A program made the position numbers and the translations under genes. The notes beneath the pieces are model-generated. The model had not been told where the DNA came from. It did no database searches and saw only the letters and a list, made by a program, of their open reading frames with translations. Shown piece after piece: positions 7,533 to 13,746 of a stretch of DNA of 32,704 nt. The stretch covers positions 1-32,704 of the IMG/VR virus record IMGVR_UViG_3300032893_000211. The stretch is one strand, 5' to 3'. Within the stretch, counting starts at the first letter, position 1. Every line of letters begins with the position of its first letter. The DNA is from a virus.

Positions 7533-7814
7533 CTACGCCTCCCTCCGCTCGCGGCCGAGCTGGCGCAGGCGATCCGCCACCCAGGATGGCGGATGTTTCG
7601 TCGCGGCCTCGACCTCGCGGTCGAGCAAGATCTCGTCCGTGCCGCAGGAGCACAGCACACGGAAGATCCCACGGCTACCTTCGAACGAGACCATGGAGTG
7701 CCACATGTCCTCGTGCCCGGGCATGAGCGCCGCCAGGAACTCGCGAGACGTGGACCTACTATCAACGATCAAGGGCGCGTCTAAGCATCCGTTGGCGTTC
7801 TTCTTCGCGATCAA
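7533..7814 (-). CDS. Small hypothetical protein (93 aa)
   Basis: 93 aa from a TTG within a TTGA overlap, with a perfect AGGAGG five bases ahead. The long open frame upstream of this TTG is a shadow of the 100-aa gene. A CSCG motif lies in the middle. The C-terminus, EVEAATKHPPSWVADRLRQLG, split here by position, carries VEA, P, W, A and RLR residues also seen at the end of the 54-aa protein two genes upstream, suggesting a shared small module. Function unknown. Confidence 0.65.
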   Translation of the reverse strand: MIAKKNANGCLDAPLIVDSRSTSREFLAALMPGHEDMWHSMVSFEGSRGIFRVLCSCGTDEILLDREVEAATKHPPSWVADRLRQLGRERREA

Positions 7815-8113
7815 GCTTCCCTCCTGTGCCAGAAACCAAAGTGCCGTTGCGCGTGCGTGCATCGGCAGCGCCAGTGCTTCCTCTGCCCCCAGCGCCGGCG
7901 CTTCCACGAGCGCACGTACGCATTGTGGCGCTCGCGCCCCGACGGCGACGCGCGGCGCCAGCGCAGGCTCATGAGCGCCCGCTCCCGCCCCGCCTCGGCG
8001 ATGCCGGCCGAGCGCGCCTCGAGTCGCTCCTCGCGATCCTCCTCGGACCACCGCGCGTGCTCGGCGAACTCGCCCCAGACCTCCGCGCGCAGGAGCGCGT
8101 CGCGCCACGCCAC
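7811..8113 (-). CDS. Basic hypothetical protein (100 aa)
   Basis: 100 aa, very rich in Arg and Trp, starting at GTG four bases after the stop of the 54-aa gene. The N-terminal half is charged and helical (EEDREERLEARSAGIAEAGR). The C-terminus, WRCRCTHAQRHFGFWH, holds two Cys and two His that could bind zinc. A nucleic-acid-binding role is possible from charge alone. A longer frame in the same region (7533-8162) has composition typical of an out-of-frame translation and is not used. No family recognised. Confidence 0.6.
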   Translation of the reverse strand: MAWRDALLRAEVWGEFAEHARWSEEDREERLEARSAGIAEAGRERALMSLRWRRASPSGRERHNAYVRSWKRRRWGQRKHWRCRCTHAQRHFGFWHRREA

Positions 8114-8116
8114 GGG

Positions 8117-8281
8117 CTACTTCTTCTCCCAGCCCATCGCCCGGAGGCGCTCGGCGAGCCACGCGCGGGGGTCTGCCTCAACACGCCGGCGCTCGAACTC
8201 CATCTCGTGCTCGGTCATGTTGAGAGCGCGTAGGAGGCACTTCAAATGCGAATTTCGATCTGGGATATCGACGTAGCTCAC
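8117..8281 (-). CDS. Small hypothetical protein (54 aa)
   Basis: 54 aa, helical and charged, ending DPRAWLAERLRAMGWEKK. The GTG start has GGAG five bases ahead and overlaps a TGA (8278-8280) in frame with the methyltransferase gene upstream. That gene now stops 13 codons earlier at a TAG. The longer frame to 8440 is a methyltransferase shadow. Its last 24 residues resemble the end of the 93-aa protein (VEA.P..W.A.RLR..G). Function unknown. Confidence 0.6.
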   Translation of the reverse strand: MSYVDIPDRNSHLKCLLRALNMTEHEMEFERRRVEADPRAWLAERLRAMGWEKK

Positions 8282-8319
8282 GCGTTCTCCTCCGTGGCGG
8301 CCTCGGCCGCGTTCTTGAC

Positions 8320-9315
8320 CTAGACCACCTTGAGACGAGGCTGCTCCTGCGGCGCGGCGTTCTTGGCTTGCTCGGCCGCGCGCAAGTTCTCGACCGCCAT
8401 GCGGTAGTAGCTGTCCTTGAGCTCGGCGCCGACGAAGCATCTGCCCTGCTCGATGGCGCCGACGCCCTCGGAGCCGACACCCATGAACGGCGACCAGACG
8501 ATGTCGTTCGGGTTAGTCCAGAGCATGATGGCGCGCTTGATAACGCCGAGCTGCAGCGGCGCGAGATGGCGCTCATCGTCGTGCTCGCGCGCTCCGCGGG
8601 CATTCAGCGTATTCGACTGGGAGATCCCGCACTCGTCGGAGTCGTCGCGCGTCTTGGGGTCGCGCGGGATCTCGAAACCCTCGTCGTCCAGCTTGACGCC
8701 GCCGTTCTCGGTCGTGTCCGTCGTGATCCACACCGGCGACGCGTAGCGCTGCCAGCGCTCTACGGGGAAGGTCTCGTTCGTGTGTGTCACAGGCTCGGGG
8801 TTGACGCCTGGCTTACGCATAACCACGAGGTAATCAGGGAAGCCCTGACGCGACATGGCCGAGTCCTTCTTGATCTGCTTGTGTAGGAGGCCGAGCGCCT
8901 TGGTGCGCTGCATCGCGGTGACGGGATTCTTCCAGATGCAGACCTCGCTGTGCGAAACGAAGCCGGCCTTCTCGTATTCGCGCCGCAGGTCTGAGCGGAA
9001 ATCGCGGAAGCCAATGAAGCCGTCGCGCGCCTTCGACGTCGGAATGAGCATGCAGTGCACGGCAATGAGACGCCCGGGCATGGTCGCGCGGAACTGCTCC
9101 TTGACCAAGTAGCGATAGTGGTCGAAGAACTGCTCGTCGTTCGACACGTTGCCCATGTCCCGGTCGCTGGCGCTGTAGGTATACAGCGACGAGAACGGCG
9201 GCGAGAAGATGCTGAAGTGAATCGAGTTGTCGGGCAGCTCCCGCGCCACGTCGACGGTGTCGGCGTGATATGCGGCCCAGCCCTGGCCTTCTTGGACGTC
9301 GCAGATCAAGGACAT
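8320..9315 (-). CDS. DNA adenine/cytosine-N4 methyltransferase
   Basis: 331 aa. A class-beta SAM-dependent N6-adenine or N4-cytosine methyltransferase. The catalytic SPPF motif is at 38-41 (after HADTVDVARELPDNSIHFSIF). The SAM-binding SPFMGVGSEGV at 275-285 is in C-terminal order, as expected for the beta group. The FxGxG-type motif has Ser in place of the usual Asp, a form common in phage enzymes. The start ATG at 9315 has GGAG just upstream and lies eight bases after the stop of the SNF2-like helicase. There is no restriction partner nearby, so genome protection or regulation is likelier than a restriction system. The frame stays open for 13 more codons beyond its TAG. Confidence 0.88.
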   Translation of the reverse strand: MSLICDVQEGQGWAAYHADTVDVARELPDNSIHFSIFSPPFSSLYTYSASDRDMGNVSNDEQFFDHYRYLVKEQFRATMPGRLIAVHCMLIPTSKARDGFIGFRDFRSDLRREYEKAGFVSHSEVCIWKNPVTAMQRTKALGLLHKQIKKDSAMSRQGFPDYLVVMRKPGVNPEPVTHTNETFPVERWQRYASPVWITTDTTENGGVKLDDEGFEIPRDPKTRDDSDECGISQSNTLNARGAREHDDERHLAPLQLGVIKRAIMLWTNPNDIVWSPFMGVGSEGVGAIEQGRCFVGAELKDSYYRMAVENLRAAEQAKNAAPQEQPRLKVV

Positions 9316-9323
9316 TCGCTCTC

Positions 9324-10712
9324 CTATCGGTTCATGAAGCCGGGCAGACGCATCGGCCTCGCCGGCTCGTACGGGTTGTGGCGCCGTTGGCGCCCTCGAA
9401 CGTTCGCGCGCACGGCGTCGCGCGTCTCCCTGGAGAGCTCGTCGGCCATGGCGCGGGCATCAGCCTCCTTGCGCCGCACGTTGTCGACCACGGCTCCCTC
9501 GGGCGCCGACGACAACATGTGCACATGAACGGGCCGACGCTGCCCGAATCGCCAGCTGCGGCGGATGGCCTGGTAGGTCATCTCGAACGAATCCGACATA
9601 CCGATGAAGACCTGCCGCGCGCAGCGCTGAAAGTTCATGCCCCAACCGGCGATCGACGGCTTGGACACGAGGACGCGCAGACGGCCCTCGGCGAACGCCA
9701 GGAGGCGTTCGGCCTTCTCGTCCGGGTCGTCCGGTCCGCGGACCTCGACAGCGCCGGGGATGGCGGACGCGGCCCCCTCAGTCTCCGCGTTGAAGTCGCC
9801 CCATAGGAGCCATTGCTCGTCAGGCTCGCGGGCCACCAACTCGGCCGCCGCGGCGACTCGAGCGCGTAAGCTGGCCTTGCGCGCCCACCGCCGCTCAGTC
9901 AGCGTGGCGGCCAGCTCGATGTAGGGCACGCCGGCGCCCTCGAAGTCCGCCGCCGTGACGCCGACGACATGGTCTCGCACGTCCAGCTGCGGCAGGTCGT
10001 AGCCCTCGTCGGCGTACCCGAGATCGCTCGGCCGGCGGACCAGCGCGGCCCAGCACGCCACCCACTTCCAGAAGTCAGCGCGCGCGTGCTTCTTGAGGCG
10101 CCAGTCCTGCGTCTTGCCCGAGTCGTGCACGAAGAATTCGGCGAGCATCTCGGCGCGGCTGCACACCCCGAGGAATTCAGCGTGCGTGCCTAGCTCCACG
10201 AAGTCGTTCGGCGCCGGCGTGGCCGTGCATGCGAGGCGGTACCTGCAGTGCGCGAACGCGTCCTTCAATGTCGACAGCGTCTTAGAGTCGAAGTTCTTGA
10301 TGCACGATGATTCGTCGAGCACGACCGCCCCGAAGCGCTTGGGATCGAAGAGGTGCAGGCGGTCGTAGTTGGTGACGCAAATCCCGCCGCGGGCCTCCGC
10401 GTCGCTCTTGGCGTGGTGCACATGGACGCCGATGGCGGCGCCCTCCCGGACCGTCTGCGCCGCCACGGCCAGTGGGGCGAGGATGAGCACGCGCTGGCCC
10501 GTGGCCTGCCCGACCATACGTGACCACTCGACTTGCATGCGGCTCTTACCGAGGCCAGTGTCGGCGAAGATGGCTGCGCGTCCTTGCCCCACGGCCCAGC
10601 GCACGAGGTCGCGCTGGTGCGGTAGGAGGCCGTGCTGTTGTGGTTCGTCGTCGTGGCCGACCCGCGGCGCGTCCTTGAACTTCTGCTTCAGAAAGCTCTC
10701 GTATTCCATCAC
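9324..10712 (-). CDS. SNF2-like DEAD-box helicase
   Basis: 462 aa. A complete superfamily 2 helicase: GLLPHQRDLVRWA (Q-like motif, 28-40), Walker A ADTGLGKS (50-57), a Walker B-like LDES (132-135), TATPAPND (163-170) and motif VI YQAIRRSWRFGQRRPV in the C-terminal lobe. The layout is that of phage SNF2-related helicases involved in replication or recombination. Unlike the 622-aa helicase at the end of the operon, its ATPase residues look intact. The start could be GTG at 10712 (GTGA overlap) or ATG at 10709. GAGG lies five to eight bases ahead. The next gene is the methyltransferase. Confidence 0.9.
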   Translation of the reverse strand: MMEYESFLKQKFKDAPRVGHDDEPQQHGLLPHQRDLVRWAVGQGRAAIFADTGLGKSRMQVEWSRMVGQATGQRVLILAPLAVAAQTVREGAAIGVHVHHAKSDAEARGGICVTNYDRLHLFDPKRFGAVVLDESSCIKNFDSKTLSTLKDAFAHCRYRLACTATPAPNDFVELGTHAEFLGVCSRAEMLAEFFVHDSGKTQDWRLKKHARADFWKWVACWAALVRRPSDLGYADEGYDLPQLDVRDHVVGVTAADFEGAGVPYIELAATLTERRWARKASLRARVAAAAELVAREPDEQWLLWGDFNAETEGAASAIPGAVEVRGPDDPDEKAERLLAFAEGRLRVLVSKPSIAGWGMNFQRCARQVFIGMSDSFEMTYQAIRRSWRFGQRRPVHVHMLSSAPEGAVVDNVRRKEADARAMADELSRETRDAVRANVRGRQRRHNPYEPARPMRLPGFMNR

Positions 10713-11197
10713 ATATCCTCGTCGAGCGCGTGCGGCAGCGCTGGCCGCCTACGGCCGCAGAACTGGCAGAAGACCACGGGCCAATGATGCCCGCCGGGCG
10801 AGACCGAGTAGAGCACGCCCGAGGTCGCCGCGCGGCGAACCGCTCCGGTCTCCAGCTGCCGCTCGAGCGCCGCGCAGCACACTTCGACGAGATCATCGTC
10901 CACCGGCGGCAGCTCGGCCGCGCTCGGGGCGATGACGATCTGCGGCTGGGCGACGGGCGCGTAGGTCGGCGCGCGCGGGCGCAGCTCCGCCACGGTGGGC
11001 TCCTCCTTGAGCTCGGCGCGGCCGGCGTCGGTCAGCTCGTAGCGCTCGCCGAACGAGCCCGTCTTGACGATCCAGCCGCGCAAGATCATGCGGTGGAGCA
11101 TGCGCCCGTCGTGCCGCGCGCAGGATGCCGGGCCCGCGGCGGCGTCACGCAAGGCGGCGTGCTGGCGCTCGAGGACCGAGTACGCGCGGGCTCTCAC
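10709..11197 (-). CDS. Winged-helix-like protein with C-terminal zinc motif
   Basis: 162 aa from a GTG in a GTGA overlap with the previous stop. Residues around 30-65 (DGRMLHRMILRGWIVKTG, then ERYELTDAGRAEL) look like a winged helix: helix, turn, helix, beta-wing and the LTDAGR end typical of such domains. A Pro/Ala linker follows, and the end holds VVFCQFCGRRRP, a CxxC pair. It may be a DNA-binding accessory or regulator. It lies directly upstream of the SNF2-like helicase and overlaps it. Confidence 0.62.
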   Translation of the reverse strand: MRARAYSVLERQHAALRDAAAGPASCARHDGRMLHRMILRGWIVKTGSFGERYELTDAGRAELKEEPTVAELRPRAPTYAPVAQPQIVIAPSAAELPPVDDDLVEVCCAALERQLETGAVRRAATSGVLYSVSPGGHHWPVVFCQFCGRRRPALPHALDEDM

Positions 11198-11403
11198 GGT
11201 CGCACCGGCGCACGATAAGGGACCCAATGCGCCCCATCGCAAATCTCGACTCGGTCATACCAAGTCCACGATAGCGGCGCGACCCGCGTGCTGCCCTTCT
11301 GCTCCGGCGCGCACTCGCCACGAAGCACATGAATCAAAAGAGCGGAGACGACCGCAATCAATAGAAGAGCCGCAATCGTACCGAAAAATTTACTGTCGCT
11401 CAC
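11194..11403 (-). CDS. Small single-pass membrane protein (69 aa)
   Basis: 69 aa from a GTG in a GTGA overlap. One strong N-terminal membrane helix (FFGTIAALLLIAVVSALLIH) is followed by about 40 polar residues with two cysteines and several Trp (WTWYDRVEICDGAHWVPYR). The polar part is probably outside the cytoplasm. Fourth of four consecutive tiny membrane-protein genes. No family recognised. Confidence 0.62.
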   Translation of the reverse strand: MSDSKFFGTIAALLLIAVVSALLIHVLRGECAPEQKGSTRVAPLSWTWYDRVEICDGAHWVPYRAPVRP

Positions 11404-11588
11404 GGCCACTGCTCCTCTCCGCGCCGCAGGCGCTCCCGGACCGCGACGAGATCGATAACTTCGATGCGCTCGCGCACGACCTGATTGCGAGCCCGCGCGC
11501 GCCGCACGAGCCAGACGCCCGCGGCCACGAAGAAGCCGCCGGGGACGAGGAGGCAGAGCGCGAGGCCGAGCTTGTCGGCGCGGGTCAC
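11400..11588 (-). CDS. Small single-pass membrane protein (62 aa)
   Basis: 62 aa from a GTG in a GTGA overlap. A membrane helix (LGLALCLLVPGGFFVAAGVW) is followed by a strongly basic helical tail (LVRRARARNQVVRERIE), so the C-terminus should stay in the cytoplasm by the positive-inside rule. Third of the four membrane-protein genes. Function unknown. Confidence 0.62.
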   Translation of the reverse strand: MTRADKLGLALCLLVPGGFFVAAGVWLVRRARARNQVVRERIEVIDLVAVRERLRRGEEQWP

Positions 11589-11770
11589 TGGCCACTTCCA
11601 AGAAGATGGTGTTCGCGCTCTTGTTCGAGGCGCAACATTTCCCGCCTATGATTCAGGAGATCCTTATCCGTGCGCTCACCTAACTGACAACAGCGATGGA
11701 CGACAAAGCAAATCGTTCCGGCCACCGTCGGCATGACGATGAGTAGAATGGTGACAGTTTCGGTAATCAC
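11585..11770 (-). CDS. Small membrane protein with charged coiled tail (61 aa)
   Basis: 61 aa from a GTG that overlaps the preceding TGA (GTGA). An open stretch further upstream is the neighbouring gene in another frame. A membrane helix (VTILLIVMPTVAGTICFVV) leads into a charged helix (DLLNHRREMLRLEQEREHH) that could form a coiled coil. Second of the four membrane-protein genes. No family recognised. Confidence 0.62.
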   Translation of the reverse strand: MITETVTILLIVMPTVAGTICFVVHRCCQLGERTDKDLLNHRREMLRLEQEREHHLLGSGQ

Positions 11771-11934
11771 GGAACCCACCCTTCCACCCCGCACCAGGCC
11801 ATCGACGCCGCCGCGCCGAACCCGACGGCCACGATCGCGAGCGCGGCGCGGTTGGCGGGCGAGACCGACGGCGCGAGGACGCCAAAGAGGACCAGGGCGA
11901 GCATGCCCGCGTGGGCGAGGCAGGCGGCGGTCAT
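11767..11934 (-). CDS. Small two-helix membrane protein (55 aa)
   Basis: 55 aa, starting at ATG in an ATGA overlap with the first gene of the operon and ending in a GTGA overlap. Two hydrophobic helices (HAGMLALVLFGVLAP and ALAIVAVGFGAAASMAW) are joined by a short polar loop (SVSPANRA). The hairpin topology is like that of small class II holins, but no other evidence for lysis is present and the position in an early operon argues against it. Confidence 0.6.
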   Translation of the reverse strand: MTAACLAHAGMLALVLFGVLAPSVSPANRAALAIVAVGFGAAASMAWCGVEGWVP

Positions 11935-12143
11935 CGCGTCACCTTCGACCGGCGATCTGCATCAGCGAACGCCTCTTCCCACGTCCAGCCCCGACCGTAG
12001 GCGTAGGTGCCGTTCGTTAGTAGGTCCCCGCCGATAGTGCCGACGATGCACTCGCCGTCGCGAGTATGCGCGGCGCCAGTCGATCCCCAGCGCCTCTTCG
12101 CTTCGCGCTGCGCATCGTGGATGTCCATGAAAGCTGGTTTCAT
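11931..12143 (-). CDS. Small hypothetical protein, first gene of leftward operon (70 aa)
   Basis: 70 aa with a strong ribosome-binding site (GAGGAGGGG just before the ATG). Soluble, with a charged start (DAQREAKRRWGS) and a Gly/Thr-rich centre (ECIVGTIGGDLLTNGTYAYG), then a W-rich helix (WTWEEAFADADRR). The layout suggests a short helix, beta-hairpin and helix. First gene after promoter element copy 3, and so presumably the first early product. No function recognised. Confidence 0.68.
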   Translation of the reverse strand: MKPAFMDIHDAQREAKRRWGSTGAAHTRDGECIVGTIGGDLLTNGTYAYGRGWTWEEAFADADRRSKVTR

Positions 12144-12163
12144 GTGCCCCTCCTCGTGACCCC

Positions 12164-12207
12164 ACCTTGCGCTCGGTCACTGCGTTAGTCAACAAAAATA
12201 TTCTAAC
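12164..12207 (-). promoter_or_regulatory. Dyad-ended promoter/operator element, copy 3, heading the early operon
   Basis: The 24-bp element here (12184-12207) has perfect inverted ends: GCGTTAG at 12182-12188 and CTAACGC at 12203-12209. On the minus strand, TTGACT (12192-12187) is followed after 17 bases by CAAGGTGGGG, as in copy 2, and then by the strong ribosome-binding site of the 70-aa gene. It lies between that gene and the divergent 72-aa possible regulator. This is the likely start of the leftward early transcript. Confidence 0.6.
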
Positions 12208-12239
12208 GCACTGCGCACCGTCGACACACGCGGGCATCC

Positions 12240-12266
12240 TTGACACTCGCATCGACAATCTATCAC
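12240..12266 (+). promoter_or_regulatory. Possible promoter for the 72-aa gene
   Basis: TTGACA at 12240-12245 and TATCAC at 12261-12266 with a 15-base spacer, 11 bases before the ATG. The -35 is perfect, but the spacer is short and the -10 is weak. No ribosome-binding site is seen before the ATG. Suggestive only. Confidence 0.35.
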
Positions 12267-12277
12267 AATCGTCACTC

Positions 12278-12496
12278 ATGCCAAAGGCCAAAAGCAAGGA
12301 ATCGCTCTCGGCTCCCGTCGCTGTCGGGGCTCGAAAGCGGGTGATGGACATGGTCCGCGAGATGGGGGAGACCGCCGTAGCGCGACTACTCGGCACCAGT
12401 CCCGAGACGCTCGCGCGCATCCTGGCGGGGCTCAACGTGCAGTCAGGCACTCGGGCGCTCGTCGAGCGCGTGCTGGAGAAGGAGAGTGCAGCGTGA
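12278..12496 (+). CDS. Small helix-turn-helix-like protein, possible phage regulator
   Basis: 72 aa. A basic N-terminus (PKAKSKESLS) leads into a helical segment, MGETAVARLLGTSPETLARI, that reads as a helix-turn-helix: ETAVARLLG helix, TS turn, PETLARILAG recognition helix. Another helix follows (RALVERVLE). The start ATG at 12278 is chosen over upstream codons because those lie inside the promoter element. The gene is divergent from the early operon and next to element copy 3, the usual place of a Cro/repressor-type gene. It overlaps the Dda-like helicase start (GTGA). Binding to the five-copy element is a guess. Confidence 0.65.
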   Translation: MPKAKSKESLSAPVAVGARKRVMDMVREMGETAVARLLGTSPETLARILAGLNVQSGTRALVERVLEKESAA

Positions 12497-13746
12497 GCGA
12501 ATTCCAGCTGACCTATGAGCAGCGCGAAGCGCTCGCGCGCATCGACGATTGGTATCGCCTCGGGCTGTCACCTATGTTCGCGCTGACTGGCGCAGCGGGT
12601 ACGGGCAAGACCACGCTCACGCGCGAGATCGTCAAGAAATATGGGACGTCGTCGACGCACTTGACGGCCATGACGGGCAAGGCTGCGCACCGCCTATCCA
12701 AGCTGGCCGATGTGCAGGGCGTGACGACGCTGCACAAAGTCCTGTATAACCCGCCGCACGAGTTTCGAAACAAGCAACGCCGCGACGGCGTCGAGCTCGA
12801 CTTCAACAGCACCCGAGCTACGCAGTGCGAACTACTCATCGTCGACGAGGCATCGATGATGTCTCCGCAGACGTTCGAGAAGCTCAAGAAGGATTGGTCA
12901 CACGTCAAGGTGCTTCTCATCGGCGATCCGTTCCAGCTTCCGCCGATCCTCAACTCCGAGGAGCAGTCTGTCTATGGCACCGACTTCAGCGTGTTCACCT
13001 ACGTCAAGGGCTTCGAACTGACGCAGGTCATGCGCAACGTCGGCGGCGTGCTCAAAGCGGCGACGCAGCTGCGCGAGACGGGCGAACTGTGCCTCGATCC
13101 ATATCCTGGATATGAGATCTGGTACGAGGCCAGTCCGTTGCGCCGCGCCGTCGAGGAATACTGCGCGGACCCATACGAGCATCTCTTGCTCACCTGGCAG
13201 AACAAGTGGCGAATGGCGGCCAGTCGCGCCGTGCGCGAGCGCTTCGGCCACAAGTCCGAGCTGCCCGAGTACAACGAGCCCGTCGTGATTCGAAAAAGCG
13301 GCCGCGGCGCGCTCAACGGCGACATTCGCAACGTACAACATCTGACGGAAGCATCCGACTTCTACGGTACGAGGACGCGGATGCTGCACAGCATCGGATT
13401 CCCCGAGCCCCTCTGGGTGTCCATCGAGGGCGGCAACCCGGAGATGGATGGCGAATTCTTCGACGGATTCTTGTATCTATCGCGAGAGCAATGGACCCAG
13501 TCGCGCGGCGACAAAAACAAGCCGCTACCGATTACCTGGGCCTATTGCTTAACGGCGCATCTGGCGCAGGGCAGCGAGGCCGAGCGCACCACCATTTTTC
13601 TGGGGCGCCGCGACGAGGAGAGCCGCCACATGGCCGAGCTGTCGACGCTGCCCGATGGGAGGCAGGTGCCGCAGATCGTGCGCTGGCTCTACACCTGCCT
13701 CACGCGGTCGAAGAAGCGAACGACGCTGATTGTGGGTGCTCGATGA
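12493..13746 (+). CDS. SF1B DNA helicase (Dda/RecD-like)
   Basis: 417 aa from a GTG in a GTGA overlap. Walker A GAAGTGKTT (33-41), a TAMTGKAA motif Ia region, Walker B LLIVDEAS (114-121) and motif III GDPFQLPP (144-151). The C-terminal UvrD_C_2-type block has YCLTAHLAQGSE and WLYTCLTRSKKRTTLIV. This is the arrangement of 5'-to-3' helicases such as T4 Dda and RecD2. It probably loads or unwinds DNA in phage replication with the primase-helicase, which follows in an ATGA overlap. All catalytic motifs look intact. Confidence 0.92.
   Translation: MSEFQLTYEQREALARIDDWYRLGLSPMFALTGAAGTGKTTLTREIVKKYGTSSTHLTAMTGKAAHRLSKLADVQGVTTLHKVLYNPPHEFRNKQRRDGVELDFNSTRATQCELLIVDEASMMSPQTFEKLKKDWSHVKVLLIGDPFQLPPILNSEEQSVYGTDFSVFTYVKGFELTQVMRNVGGVLKAATQLRETGELCLDPYPGYEIWYEASPLRRAVEEYCADPYEHLLLTWQNKWRMAASRAVRERFGHKSELPEYNEPVVIRKSGRGALNGDIRNVQHLTEASDFYGTRTRMLHSIGFPEPLWVSIEGGNPEMDGEFFDGFLYLSREQWTQSRGDKNKPLPITWAYCLTAHLAQGSEAERTTIFLGRRDEESRHMAELSTLPDGRQVPQIVRWLYTCLTRSKKRTTLIVGAR

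Noticed and set aside
7815-8162. Long N-terminal extension of the 93-aa protein
   Set aside because: Arg/Gly/Ala low-complexity translation overlapping two better-supported genes. The TTG with AGGAGG and stop overlap at 7814 is preferred.
8278-8322. Genome-wide recoding of TAG to an amino acid
   Set aside because: TAG ends several well-defined genes here (both helicases, portal, capsid-region genes), so only this single site is unusual.
8320-9315. Restriction-modification system around the methyltransferase
   Set aside because: The neighbouring nucleases are HNH homing-like or exonuclease types with their own context. No restriction endonuclease or specificity subunit is visible.
13206-13742. 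N-terminal extension of the primase-helicase to 13206
   Set aside because: This stretch overlaps the C-terminal coding region of the Dda-like helicase in another frame. The ATGA junction at 13743 gives a natural start.
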